A stretch of DNA of 32,665 bases from DATGKR01 sp035294565 (GCA_035294565.1 DATGKR010000152.1:1-32665), one strand, 5' to 3'. Counted from the first letter of the stretch, positions 1 through 7,466 are shown. Program-made: numbers and translations. Notes: generated from the sequence alone by a model not told the origin.

Positions 1-985
1 CGGACGGGTCGACCACCACCTGGGGTGTCCAGGTTTGGCGGCGGCTGTGCTGCCATTCCCATGCCAGCCGGCCGGCCGCCTGTTCCTGGCTGGCGGCGAT
101 GGCATGGACGTGGCTTTCACCGCGGGCGCGGCTCATGGCCACATACCCGAGTTCCCGGCCGCCGCCGTCGGCCAGGACATGGGCGGTGTCCACGGTGGCC
201 CCCTGAGAGCGGTGCACCGTGATGGCGTATCCGTAGCCGATGTGGTCGCCGGCCAGGTATTCGCCGCTTATGTGCAGCTTGGTCCCCTCCGGGGTGACCG
301 CTGTGAGGGTCCGCTGGTCGGGGTCGATGGCGGTGATGGTGGCCCGCTGCGAGGTGGTCCACGCCCCGTCCGGGCCGGGGGTGAGGGTGATGACCCGGTC
401 CCCGGCCTGGAACACCCGGCCGTCACCGGCGTGCAGTTCGGCCCCGTCGAGCCGTCCGAGCGCCCGCCAGGCTTGGCGGGCGGTGTGGTTGAGGGCGGCG
501 ACGCTGTCTCGCCGGTAGGCCAACAGCAGGCTCTCCTTTCCGGAGGCGACATCCGCTGCCCAGGCGTTGACCATGTCGTACACGGCCCTGGCTCGCGTGG
601 CGGCGGGGTGGATGCGCCCGTGCCGTCCATACCAGCCGACCGCGGCGTCAACACTGCCGGCGCGGAGCTGGTCGAGGGCGGCCCGTTCGGCCGGGTCGAT
701 CTGGCGCAGATTGTCGCCGAGGGCGTGCACGGTGTCGGGGTGGCGGGCGGTGATGGCTTCGAGGGCGCCGCCCGGGCCGACCGGGTCGAGCTGGTGGTAG
801 TCGCCCACCACGACCACGCGGGCCCCGGCCCGCTCGACCGCGCCCAGGAGCCGGCCGATGTCGGCATCGGCGCGTGGCTCAACGAGAGCCGAGTGGTGAA
901 GGCGGGCCGGATCTGGACGGCTGCCCGTGCGGGTGAGGTCACATGAGTTCGTTACGATGCGGTTGGCGTCGCCGGCCCGCCGCAC
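1..985 (-). pseudogene. Truncated MobF (TrwC/TraI-type) relaxase, helicase part only, runs off left edge
   Basis: This minus-strand frame is open from about 1057 down to base 1 and continues beyond the window. From about 905 downwards it reads like the C-terminal RecD-like helicase of conjugative relaxases. The stretch VVVVGDYHQLDPVG (about 825-770) is helicase motif III, LRQIDPAERAAL follows, and YAITVHRSQGATVDTAHV with YVAMSRARGESHVH (about 225-105) are the late SF1 motifs. The N-terminal relaxase domain with its catalytic tyrosines and the Walker A loop are absent. Where Walker B (DEAS) should be, the frame reads LVEPRADADIG. The upstream sequence is instead the divergent integrase and its promoter, so the gene was cut by rearrangement. 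A GTG at 985 could start a short product, but it is probably non-functional. Such proteins nick and unwind DNA in conjugation, so this is a relic of a conjugative or mobilisable element. The family call is firm; the start is uncertain. Confidence 0.8.
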
Positions 986-1027
986 CGGCCGGACTCCTTC
1001 CAAACAGTGCCGCGTGAAGGAGCGATC

Positions 1028-2338
1028 GTGACGGCAGACAGGACAGACTCGAAGAGGTCAGCGGGGAAGCAGAGAACGGCGAGGCGGCGCACCCGCGGCG
1101 CGGTTGATCAGCTGCCGTCCGGCCGTTGGCGAGCACGGTTCACTACGCCCGACGGGCGGCGGCTGTCCGCGACGGTCGCCACCAAGCGGGAGGCCGACGC
1201 CTGGCTGGCTGGCCAAACGACAGACATCGGCCGGGTGTGTGGGTCGATCCCGACCGTGGCCGGATAGCTCTGAGGGAGTACACGGCGGAGTGGATCGCTC
1301 AGCGTCACGACCTCCGCCCCCGTACGGCCGACGACTACCGGGACATCATCCGGGTGCACATCAACCCGACCCTCGGTGACAAGCCGCTCAACAAGGTGAC
1401 CCCGAGCGACGTCAGGTCCTGGTACGCCGCGATGTTGGCCAAGGTACCGGGTCGGGCCCGCAAGGCCTACCGCCTCCTGGCGGGCGATCCTCAACACGGC
1501 CGTGGCGGACGAGATCATCTCACGCAATCCCTGTCGGGTCCGTGGCGCCGGGCAGGATCGGAGCGCCGAGCGTCCCATCGCCACCGTGGCCCAGGTCGCC
1601 GAGCTGGCCGATGCGGTGGACCAGCGGCTGCGGGCGCTGGTCCTGCTCGCTGCCTGGTGCGGGCTACGCCGGGCGGAGCTCCTGGCCTTGCGGCGCAGGG
1701 ACGTCGATCTCCTCCACGCCACGGTCAGGGTCGAGCGGTCCATGCACACCCTTCGGGACAACAGCGTCGTGACCGGCCCGCCGAAGACACTCGCCGGCAC
1801 CAGGACCGTCGCCATCTCACCCCACATCGTGCCGGACCTCGACGGCCACCTCGCCGACCACGTGGGCACGGGCGCCGACGCTCTACTGTTCACCGAGGTC
1901 AAGGGCGGCCCTCTACGCCTCCACACGGTCGAGCGGGCCTGGCGCGGAGCCCGTCAGAAGGCCGGCCTGCCCGAGCTGCGGCTGCACGACCTCAGGCACA
2001 CGGGCAACACCTTGGCCGCCGCCACAGGAGCTTCCACGAAGGAGCTGATGGCCCGCATGGGCCACGCCAGCCCGCAGGCGGCCCTCATCTACCAGCACGC
2101 CACCGCCGACCGCGACAGGGCCATCGCCGAGGCTCTTTCGGACCTGGCCGCCAAGGCGGCCGCAGTGATCCCGATCGACCGCGCCGGGACCCGTTCGGCA
2201 GAGTTAGGTCACGTTCAGGTCACGCCGGCACCTTCCGATGGCCGCCACGGCCAGGAAATGACCCCTGAGCAGGGCCGGAGCGAGCACCCCCAACGGGATT
2301 CGAACCCGTGCCGCCGCCTTGAAAGGGCGGTGTCCTAG
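1028..2338 (+). pseudogene. Tyrosine-type site-specific integrase, split by two compensating frameshifts
   Basis: The GTG at 1028 has a good Shine-Dalgarno sequence (GAAGGAG, 1016-1022). Frame 2 encodes a basic N-terminus and an arm-binding-like segment (GRWRARFTTPDGRR, then READAWLAG). Near 1231 one G seems lost, and the protein continues in frame 1 (VWVDPDRG, then the core-binding domain REYTAEWIAQRHDLRPRT). Near 1480 one G seems gained, and frame 2 resumes with the catalytic domain. The catalytic set is complete: R in CGLRRAELLALRRRD, HDLRH, MGHAS and Y in ALIYQHAT. Without the two indels the product would be about 436 residues, normal for actinobacterial phage or ICE integrases. The last 15 residues (QRDSNPCRRLERAVS) are read through the tRNA-Glu gene, a common overlap for tRNA-targeting integrases. 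It is called a pseudogene because of the shifts, but assembly errors in a G-rich run could explain both. Confidence 0.85.
2285..2338. other. Putative attachment site (att) of the integrated element, inside tRNA-Glu
   Basis: Tyrosine integrases commonly recombine at the 3' part of a tRNA gene and restore it. Here the integrase gene abuts and overlaps the 3' half of tRNA-Glu, so the crossover core should lie within about 2285-2338. The element would extend leftwards. The matching direct repeat at the far end lies outside the window, so the exact core cannot be set. This is inferred from gene arrangement. Confidence 0.55.
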
Positions 2339-2357
2339 GCCGCTAGACGATGGGGGC
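2285..2357 (-). tRNA. tRNA-Glu (anticodon TTC)
   Basis: The reverse strand folds as a 73-nt tRNA. The acceptor stem is GCCCCCA (2357-2351) with TGGGGGT (2292-2286), including one G-U pair. The anticodon arm is CCGCC-CTTTCAA-GGCGG with anticodon TTC. The T arm is ACGGG-TTCGAAT-CCCGT. The discriminator is G at 2285, and no CCA is encoded. The 3' half is overlapped by the end of the integrase frame on the other strand. It appears to be the attachment site of the element to the left. Confidence 0.96.
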
Positions 2358-2435
2358 ACGGCCGGCCCAGCCTAGTGCGGGCCGCCCGACCCGGGTTCTG
2401 CGACGAATCCCTAGTTGTGTGCACCCCAGCGTCAT

Positions 2436-2468
2436 CAACTCGGGTTTCGTTCACAACTCGGGATTTGT
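2436..2468. repeat. Pair of 15-bp direct repeats in a 302-bp gene-free stretch
   Basis: CAACTCGGGTTTCGT (2436-2450) and CAACTCGGGATTTGT (2454-2468) are 13/15 identical and spaced 18 bp apart, less than two helical turns. They are relatively AT-rich for this genome and lie between the tRNA and the RsbW-like gene. Nothing else in 2358-2560 looks like a gene. They could be a regulator site or leftover element sequence; the function is unknown. Confidence 0.5.
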
Positions 2469-2560
2469 GACATGTCCGATACCGGCAGCGCTTGTCCTCG
2501 AGTCGCCCCCGGACGTTCGCCGGGGGCGTCACGGCGCAGATGCGCGCCGGTGCCTCTGGC

Positions 2561-2671
2561 CGCCTGGGCACTCACGCGCTGCAGGGGGCCGCCTGGGCGC
2601 TCAGGCGCTGCAGGGGGCCGCCTGGGCGCTCACGCGCTGCACGGGGCCGCAAAGGGCGCTCACGCGCTGCA
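2561..2671. repeat. 29-bp tandem repeat, about four copies
   Basis: The unit is GGGGGCCGCCTGGGCGCTCA followed by SGCGCTGCA (S = C or G). Full copies lie at 2584-2612 and 2613-2641, differing at one base. A partial, slightly diverged copy precedes them at 2561-2583. A 30-bp diverged copy follows at 2642-2671, in which the ATPase gene below ends. The copies contain small GCG/CGC dyads. The head-to-tail arrangement without unique spacers rules out a CRISPR array. The origin is most simply slippage of a GC-rich downstream region. Confidence 0.85.
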
Positions 2672-3091
2672 CGAGACCGCCAGGCTCGCCGGCGTCTGGC
2701 CGAGCTCCAGGTCGCACCACACCCGCTTGGAGTGGCCGTCGTGCTCGCTCTGTCCCCACTCGCGGCACAAAGAGTCGATGATCTGCAAGCCTCGCCCGGA
2801 TTCGGCGCGAGGGTCGAGCGCGCCGAGGGTAGCCCGCCGGGGGTTGTCGTCGGTCACGCCGATCTCGACGTGGTCCCGGTGCCCGGTGACCTCGATGGTC
2901 ACCCGGTCGACGCCGGCCCGCACCGCGTTGGTCAGCAATTCGCTGGTGACGAGCAGGACGTCGTAGCCCGCTCCAGGCTCGCGACCGCCGCAGGGAACGC
3001 CCCACTCCGTCAAGGCTTCCGCCACGAACCTCCGGCCGGCGGGGACAGACTCCGGCCGGCACACAAGATGGCGTTCCTTCTTAACGCACAC
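2660..3091 (-). CDS. RsbW-like ATP-binding protein (GHKL fold, anti-sigma-factor kinase type)
   Basis: A 143-residue single-domain GHKL ATPase, the usual size for actinobacterial RsbW/SpoIIAB-like proteins. The N box is TSELLTNAVRAG (residues 49-60, E51 and N55). The G1 region is VTDDNPR (79-85), and the G2 loop is SGRGLQIID (98-106). Family members phosphorylate anti-anti-sigma factors or bind sigma factors, usually in the cytoplasm. No sigma factor or STAS partner is adjacent, so the partner is unknown. GTG at 3091 was chosen because GGAAGGCGG lies just upstream. The last codons (SCSA) fall in the fourth copy of the 29-bp repeat, so the C-terminus may have been rewritten by repeat growth. 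The family is confident; the biological role is not shown by context. Confidence 0.85.
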   Translation of the reverse strand: MCVKKERHLVCRPESVPAGRRFVAEALTEWGVPCGGREPGAGYDVLLVTSELLTNAVRAGVDRVTIEVTGHRDHVEIGVTDDNPRRATLGALDPRAESGRGLQIIDSLCREWGQSEHDGHSKRVWCDLELGQTPASLAVSCSA

Positions 3092-3185
3092 GTTTCCGCC
3101 TTCCGGTCGCGTCAGATTGCTTACATCTCGAAAGTCATTTCCATCGTCGAAGGGGATTAAACACGCGAAGCGCTACCCGAGACCG

Positions 3186-4433
3186 CTAGCGCAGATCCCA
3201 CAGGGTCCCCTCGGGCGTGTCCCGGACCTCTATCCCGGCGGCGACGAGCCCGTCGCGGATGCGGTCGGCGTCGTCGAAGCGCCGGGCGGCACGCGCCGCG
3301 GCGCGCTCGGCGATCAGGGCGTCGACGAAAGGCCCGAGGACGCTGCGGGGGTCGCGCGCGCCTTCGTGGGCGAGCTCCCCGAGGCGGGCGATCATGCGCC
3401 GCATCGTCGCCCGTCCCCTCTCGGGGGCGTCCGACTGGGTGGTGTCCCCCGACCAGGCGGCGAGCGTGTCGTCGAGCTCGAGCAGCGCCCCGACGGCGCC
3501 GTCCACGTCGCGCCGGGCGACGGCGGCCTCGAAGGACGACTCCAGGCGCTTGATCTCGGCGTGAAGGGCGGTCGGCGCCTGGCCCTGCGGGCTGGGAACG
3601 GGCTGCTGTGCGGCGGCCGCCGGGGTTGGCCCGGCCGGGGAGGAGGCGAGCTCGGCGAGGGCGCTGATCGGGACGGTCGCGCCCGCCGGAACGGTCGACG
3701 ACCGGCCGTCCCTCCTCACGGTGACCACCCCGCTCCCCAGCACCGAGGCGGTCCCCTCGTCGAGGTCGAAAACGACGGCCGTGTGCTCGTCGACGCCCAG
3801 CACCCACCCACGCGGGGACATCTGCGCCTCCAGGATCCGCAGCCGCTCCTCGCCGAGGTAGCAGAAGCGGGTGTCGTGGCTGCCGCCCTCGGCGTTGTCG
3901 TAGTGGGGGATGATCGCCACGTCGGGCCCGAGGAAGCCGGCGAGGTCCATGCCTTCGAGCCAGCGCGGGTCGTCGCCCACCTTGTAGATCTCGTAGACGG
4001 GGACGGTGTAGCGGCCGAGGGTGAGCGCGGCGGCGCTGGCGAACACGACGCAGCCTCCGCCTGAGATCTTGTCGGCCAGCAGGGCGGGCAGCTCGCTGCC
4101 TTGCCACTGGCGCAGGGCGTAGGACGGGCTGCCCGGCCCGGCGAAAACCCAGTGCGCGGCGGCGACCTTGGCCAGCGAAGCGGTCCAAGAGACAGGGTCG
4201 GCTTCGCGCGACCGCAGCGAAGCCACCTCGACCCGCCTCCCCACGCTGGCCGCGAAGTAGTCCTTCGCCCGGTCCGAGATGTCGTCGGCGTTCGTCTGGA
4301 ACCCGTAGGGGGTGTCGAGGATCACAGCCGGCACCTCTCCGCCGCCGAGCCGCTCGAAGATCTGGCGGTGCGGTTTGACCATCGTCGGGGCGGTCTCGCC
4401 GGACCCCATGAGGGCGACGATCCTGGTCAACAC
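3186..4433 (-). CDS. Fusion protein: S51-type peptidase (cyanophycinase/dipeptidase E fold) plus CysRS-like C-terminal domain
   Basis: A 415-residue protein. Residues 1-225 resemble peptidase family S51: ALMGSGETAPTMVK near the start, a nucleophile-elbow-like GGCVVFASAAAL with S133, IIPHYDNAEGG with H177, and GVDEHTAV (215-216 acidic). A Pro/Ala/Gln-rich linker follows (about 262-288), then a helical region. The C-terminus DALIAERAAARAARRFDDAD / RIRDGLVAAGIEVRDTPEGT closely matches the end of cysteinyl-tRNA synthetases. The synthetase catalytic HIGH and KMSKS regions are absent, so it cannot charge tRNA. A peptidase or amidohydrolase guided by a tRNA-binding-like tail is possible but unproven. 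GTG at 4433 overlaps the hydrolase stop by 7 bases, making this the last gene of the ctaA-led operon. S51 enzymes cleave Asp-containing dipeptides or cyanophycin; the substrate here is unknown. Confidence 0.8.
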   Translation of the reverse strand: MLTRIVALMGSGETAPTMVKPHRQIFERLGGGEVPAVILDTPYGFQTNADDISDRAKDYFAASVGRRVEVASLRSREADPVSWTASLAKVAAAHWVFAGPGSPSYALRQWQGSELPALLADKISGGGCVVFASAAALTLGRYTVPVYEIYKVGDDPRWLEGMDLAGFLGPDVAIIPHYDNAEGGSHDTRFCYLGEERLRILEAQMSPRGWVLGVDEHTAVVFDLDEGTASVLGSGVVTVRRDGRSSTVPAGATVPISALAELASSPAGPTPAAAAQQPVPSPQGQAPTALHAEIKRLESSFEAAVARRDVDGAVGALLELDDTLAAWSGDTTQSDAPERGRATMRRMIARLGELAHEGARDPRSVLGPFVDALIAERAAARAARRFDDADRIRDGLVAAGIEVRDTPEGTLWDLR

Positions 4434-5326
4434 AGACCCCCGATGGCCGAGGCGACGAGCCCGGGGTGCTGGGCGTGGATGTCGTGGTCGCCGTCGACCC
4501 AGCGAACCTCGCAGCTGCGCAGGGAGGTCGCCGCCGCGGCCAGCTCGTCAGGTGACGCCACCCCGCCTCTGGCCATCACCAGGACGGCCGGTGCCACCAC
4601 CAGCGGGAACAGGTCGGACGGATGGTGCTCCCACAGGTGCCGGAGGATCGTCATGTGGTTCTCGCGAGACAGGCGCGGCCGGATGGTGCCGTCTGCCAGC
4701 ACCTCCACGTTGGCCAGCGTCCCGGCGATGCCCGTCTCCGGCCAGTCGGGGTGGCTCCTGCGGATCATGTCCTCGAAGGCGGCGGCCTCCACCCCGTCGA
4801 GCGGCGGCGGTGCGAGGGCCGACGCAGCCTGCTCCCAGCTCGGGAAGCGTCTGGACAGCTCGATCGTCCCGCCGTCGACGAGGACGAGGCCGGCGACGCG
4901 CGACTGGTGGCGGGCGGCGAGGTGCAGCACAACGTTGCCCCCCCAGCTCTGTCCGGCGACGACGGGCTGATGTCCCTCCCAGCCGAGCCCGTCGACGACG
5001 GCGAGAAGGTCGGCGGCGAGCGTGTCGAAGTCGTAGCCGGTTTCCGGCTTGGAGGACAGGCCGTGGCCGCGCTGGTCCACCGCCGCGACAGGGTGGCCCT
5101 CGGCGGCGAGCAGGGCCGCGACACCGTCCCACAGCCGGGCGTTGGAGGCCAGGCCGTGCACCAGGAGCACCGGCCGCAGGGGGTTGTCGGGCCGCGAACC
5201 GGCCGGGCCCCAGACGGCGACCGACAGGTCCACGCCGGCTCCGGCGGCGACCGTCACCCGCCGCTGGGCGACAGGCGCCGCCCCCCGGCCTGCCGCCGCC
5301 GCCCCACTTCCGGCCGCGCCCCTCAC
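4427..5326 (-). CDS. Alpha/beta-fold hydrolase
   Basis: A 299-residue hydrolase. The oxyanion motif is LLVHGLASNARLW (54-66), followed by AAVDQRGHGLS (81-91). The nucleophile elbow is AGQSWGG with S127. The general base His is in GDHDIHAQHP (H281 or H284). A cap region lies at about 155-235. The substrate cannot be told: members include esterases, lactonases and C-C hydrolases. GTG at 5326 forms a GTGA overlap with the upstream flavin-fold gene. The first 20 residues are low-complexity Gly/Ala, so a later start is possible. It is co-transcribed with clpS and ctaA by its spacing, which suggests housekeeping rather than a dedicated catabolic role. Confidence 0.85.
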   Translation of the reverse strand: MRGAAGSGAAAAGRGAAPVAQRRVTVAAGAGVDLSVAVWGPAGSRPDNPLRPVLLVHGLASNARLWDGVAALLAAEGHPVAAVDQRGHGLSSKPETGYDFDTLAADLLAVVDGLGWEGHQPVVAGQSWGGNVVLHLAARHQSRVAGLVLVDGGTIELSRRFPSWEQAASALAPPPLDGVEAAAFEDMIRRSHPDWPETGIAGTLANVEVLADGTIRPRLSRENHMTILRHLWEHHPSDLFPLVVAPAVLVMARGGVASPDELAAAATSLRSCEVRWVDGDHDIHAQHPGLVASAIGGLC

Positions 5327-5733
5327 CCTTGGCGGTCCGGGCCCGCGGAAACGGGCGTGACGGCGATCACCACCCGCCTCTCACGTTCCATCGCCGCCCG
5401 GTAGTCGTCCCAGTCGGGGTGCTCGCCGGCGACCTGGCGGTAGAGGTCGACGAGAGGTCCCATGGCTTCGGGGAGCGAGATGATCTCGGCGGTTCCCGAC
5501 ACGGTCACCCACTTCCCGAAGAAGCCGTCGCTGAACGCGCAGATGACCGCCCGCGGGTCGCGTCGCAGGTTCCTCACCTTGTACGCCGGCTCGCGGCTCG
5601 ACACGGCGACCCTCCCCTGGGCGTCGACCCCGTGGACGACGGGGGTGGGCGCCGGCTCCCCGTCGGAGCGCCGGGTTATGAGAACGGAGCGGTGGTTGGC
5701 CCGCATGAACTCGAGGGCCTCTGCGATGTCCAT
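5323..5733 (-). CDS. PPOX-class F420-dependent (or FMN-binding) oxidoreductase, split-barrel fold
   Basis: A 136-residue protein of the pyridoxamine 5'-phosphate oxidase-like split-barrel group common in actinobacteria. Characteristic stretches are the N-terminal helix then RSVLITRRSDGEPAPTPV (15-32), VAVSSREPAYKVRNLRRDPR (42-61), and WVTVSGTAEI (75-84) before a C-terminal helix carrying YRQVAGEHPDWDDY. Family members bind F420 or flavin and reduce diverse substrates such as quinones, biliverdin or xenobiotics; the substrate is unknown here. Spacing is 4 bases after DUF2017 and a 4-base GTGA overlap with the next gene, so translation is coupled within the operon. Cofactor preference cannot be decided from the sequence alone. 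Confidence 0.87.
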   Translation of the reverse strand: MDIAEALEFMRANHRSVLITRRSDGEPAPTPVVHGVDAQGRVAVSSREPAYKVRNLRRDPRAVICAFSDGFFGKWVTVSGTAEIISLPEAMGPLVDLYRQVAGEHPDWDDYRAAMERERRVVIAVTPVSAGPDRQG

Positions 5734-5737
5734 GGGC

Positions 5738-6238
5738 TCAAGTCTTGCCGGACAACGCCTCGACGGTCTCCTCCAGCAGCCAGCTCAGCCACTGGTAGGC
5801 GGACTCCTCGGCGTTGCGGGGCATCCGGATCGGCTCCTCCTCCTTGACGTCCAGGTAGGTTCCCAGGGCGAGGCGCAGGCCGTTCACCGCCCGCGACCAG
5901 GCGAGCACCTGCTCCTCGCTCAAAACGCGCGCCTCGACGCTGTCGAGGACCGTCTGCACCTCGACCCGCCGGCGCTCCACCAGGTCCTCCTGCGTAAGCC
6001 GGCGGTACTCGTCTTGCAGGGCGACGTGCGCCGGGTCGCTGTAGGCCGGTGGGAAGACCCGCTTCAGCACCGGCGAGTCGGGGTCGTCGAGCATGCTCAG
6101 GAACTGCTGCATCAGCTCACGCAGCACCTCCCGCAGCCGGCTGTCCATCTCGACCCGGAAAACGCCGGCCCTGGAGTCCCAGCGGATCAGCCGGCGGTTG
6201 AACAGCGGGCTCAGCTGTCGTGCTCCATCGTCGCCCAC
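5738..6238 (-). CDS. DUF2017 family protein
   Basis: A 166-residue protein beginning at GTG 6238 (VGDDGARQLSPLFNRR). The frame is open further upstream, but that part overlaps clpS antiphase and reads as low-quality sequence. It matches the actinobacterial DUF2017 family, usually found beside clpS: REVLRELMQQFLSMLDD, FPPAYSDPAHVALQDEYRRL and the C-terminal AYQWLSWLLEETVEAL. It is predicted helical and cytoplasmic. The start overlaps the clpS stop by 28 bases, so the two are translated together. The function is unknown. Constant association with the ClpS adaptor suggests a role in regulated proteolysis, which is inference. Confidence 0.85.
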   Translation of the reverse strand: MGDDGARQLSPLFNRRLIRWDSRAGVFRVEMDSRLREVLRELMQQFLSMLDDPDSPVLKRVFPPAYSDPAHVALQDEYRRLTQEDLVERRRVEVQTVLDSVEARVLSEEQVLAWSRAVNGLRLALGTYLDVKEEEPIRMPRNAEESAYQWLSWLLEETVEALSGKT

Positions 6239-6501
6239 AGACCGTGCTCGTGCAGGCGGAACACGTCGAGCTCCGCCTTCTCGCGCGGGCCGTGGGAGAC
6301 CACCGCCTTGCCCTTCTGGTGGACGTCGAGCATCAACTTGTGGGCTTTCTCGTGGCTGTAGCCGAACAGCTTCTGGAAGACGAACGTCACATAGGACATC
6401 AAGTTGATCGGGTCGTTCCAGACGATCACCTTCCACGGGAGGTCGACGTCGGTGACCTCCCCGGTGCCCGGCTCTTTGACCTCCGCCGGCGCCGTGCTCA
6501 C
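6211..6501 (-). CDS. clpS: ClpS, ATP-dependent Clp protease adaptor
   Basis: A 96-residue adaptor that delivers N-degron substrates to ClpA/ClpC-ClpP. The core is PWKVIVWNDPINLMSYVTFV, matching the ClpS signature in which the Asn-Asp pair contacts the substrate N-terminal residue. FGYSHEKAHKLMLDVHQKGKAVV then gives the conserved helix and the substrate-pocket His. A short flexible N-terminal arm (STAPAEVKEPG) inserts into the Clp ATPase in known members. GTG at 6501 overlaps the ctaA stop (GTGA). The open frame further upstream lies inside ctaA and is not expected to be used. It leads into DUF2017, its usual actinobacterial neighbour. Confidence 0.95.
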   Translation of the reverse strand: MSTAPAEVKEPGTGEVTDVDLPWKVIVWNDPINLMSYVTFVFQKLFGYSHEKAHKLMLDVHQKGKAVVSHGPREKAELDVFRLHEHGLWATMEHDS

Positions 6502-7457
6502 ACCGGCGCCCCAACCGCCGACACGGCCGGCGCGCCGGCCACCACGGGAGCAGGGTGCTCCCAAAGCCCGAAGTAGAAGCGGAGGACGGCGATCACCACG
6601 AGGCTCGCCCCGGCGACGTGCACCGCGACGAGCGCCACCGGGTCGCCGTTCAGGTACTGGGTGTAGCCGACCGCCGCCTGTGCCGCCATCGTGGCGAGCA
6701 TGAGCTGCGCCCTACGCAGCACCGGCCGTGGCGCCCCTTTGCGGGCCAGGGAGACGAGCAGGGCGAGGGTGGTCAGCATCAGCGCCTCGGCGGCGCTGCC
6801 GTGTAGCTGGGCCACCGAGTGGAGCGAGAAGTGGAACCTCGGAGTGCCCGGCGCCCCGCCGTGCGGTCCGGTGGAGGTGACAACGGTGCCCAGCACCACC
6901 ACCACGCCCACCAGCACCAGGACGGCCCGTGCCAGGATCGTCTGGAAACGGTCGACGAGCAGTCGGGGAGCGCCCACCCCGTCGGCCAGCGACGCCCGGT
7001 GGTGCAGCACCACGGCGAGAGCGAGGAGGACCATGCCGAGCAGGAAGTGCACGCTGACGAGAGCGGGGGCCAGTTTCGAGTAGACGACGAGGGCGCCCAT
7101 GACCACCTCGGCCAAGAGCCCCACCACCAGGCCGGCGGACAGCATCGTCAGGTCCCGCCGCCTCGGGCTGCGGCGCAACGCCGCGCCGAACGCCCCGATC
7201 GAGGCGACCGTGACGAACGCGTTGATCAGCCGGTTGCCGAACTCGACCCACGCGTGGAACTGAAGCGGGGCGACGACGCTGGTTGTGGTGCAATCAGGCC
7301 ACCTCGGGCATCCCAGCCCCGAGCCGGTGAGACGGACAGCGGCGCCGGACACGATCGTCAGGCCGAGCGCCCACACGGCGGCCAGGGCCACGGCGCGGAA
7401 AGCGGAGGGCGACACCCTGAAGCGGGGCGCCGAGGGGGACACGTCCAAGCGGCCCAT
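6498..7457 (-). CDS. ctaA: CtaA, heme A synthase
   Basis: A 319-residue integral membrane protein with about eight TM helices. It oxidises the C8 methyl of heme O to give heme A for aa3-type cytochrome oxidase. Seen in the sequence: GSGLGCPRWPDC, a Cys pair (C50, C56) in the first extracytoplasmic loop as in Gram-positive CtaA; FHAWVEFGNRL with H68 and E72; VHFLLG with H137; LHSVAQLHGSAAE with H213 and H219; and VHVAGAS with H280. These are the heme-ligand and catalytic histidines of the two pseudo-symmetric halves. The C-terminal tail is Ala/Val-rich. It heads the six-gene minus operon and diverges from ctaB across a 67-bp control region. The start ATG lies 9 bases after a TAGCAT -10-like box, suggesting a leaderless mRNA. 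Confidence 0.95.
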   Translation of the reverse strand: MGRLDVSPSAPRFRVSPSAFRAVALAAVWALGLTIVSGAAVRLTGSGLGCPRWPDCTTTSVVAPLQFHAWVEFGNRLINAFVTVASIGAFGAALRRSPRRRDLTMLSAGLVVGLLAEVVMGALVVYSKLAPALVSVHFLLGMVLLALAVVLHHRASLADGVGAPRLLVDRFQTILARAVLVLVGVVVVLGTVVTSTGPHGGAPGTPRFHFSLHSVAQLHGSAAEALMLTTLALLVSLARKGAPRPVLRRAQLMLATMAAQAAVGYTQYLNGDPVALVAVHVAGASLVVIAVLRFYFGLWEHPAPVVAGAPAVSAVGAPV

Positions 7458-7466
7458 CAGCGGCCC

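Noticed and set aside
35..946. A 303-codon plus-strand open frame over the left end
   Set aside because: It is antisense to the relaxase helicase motifs on the minus strand, has no recognisable motif, and is typical of long shadow frames in GC-rich DNA.
1225..1485. Programmed frameshifting in the integrase
   Set aside because: No slippery heptamer with downstream structure is evident at either site, and two opposite shifts would be needed.
2561..2671. Possible CRISPR array
   Set aside because: Copies are contiguous with no unique spacers and no cas genes lie in the window.
6239..6514. Longer N-terminus for DUF2017
   Set aside because: The extra part overlaps clpS antiphase and does not resemble the family.
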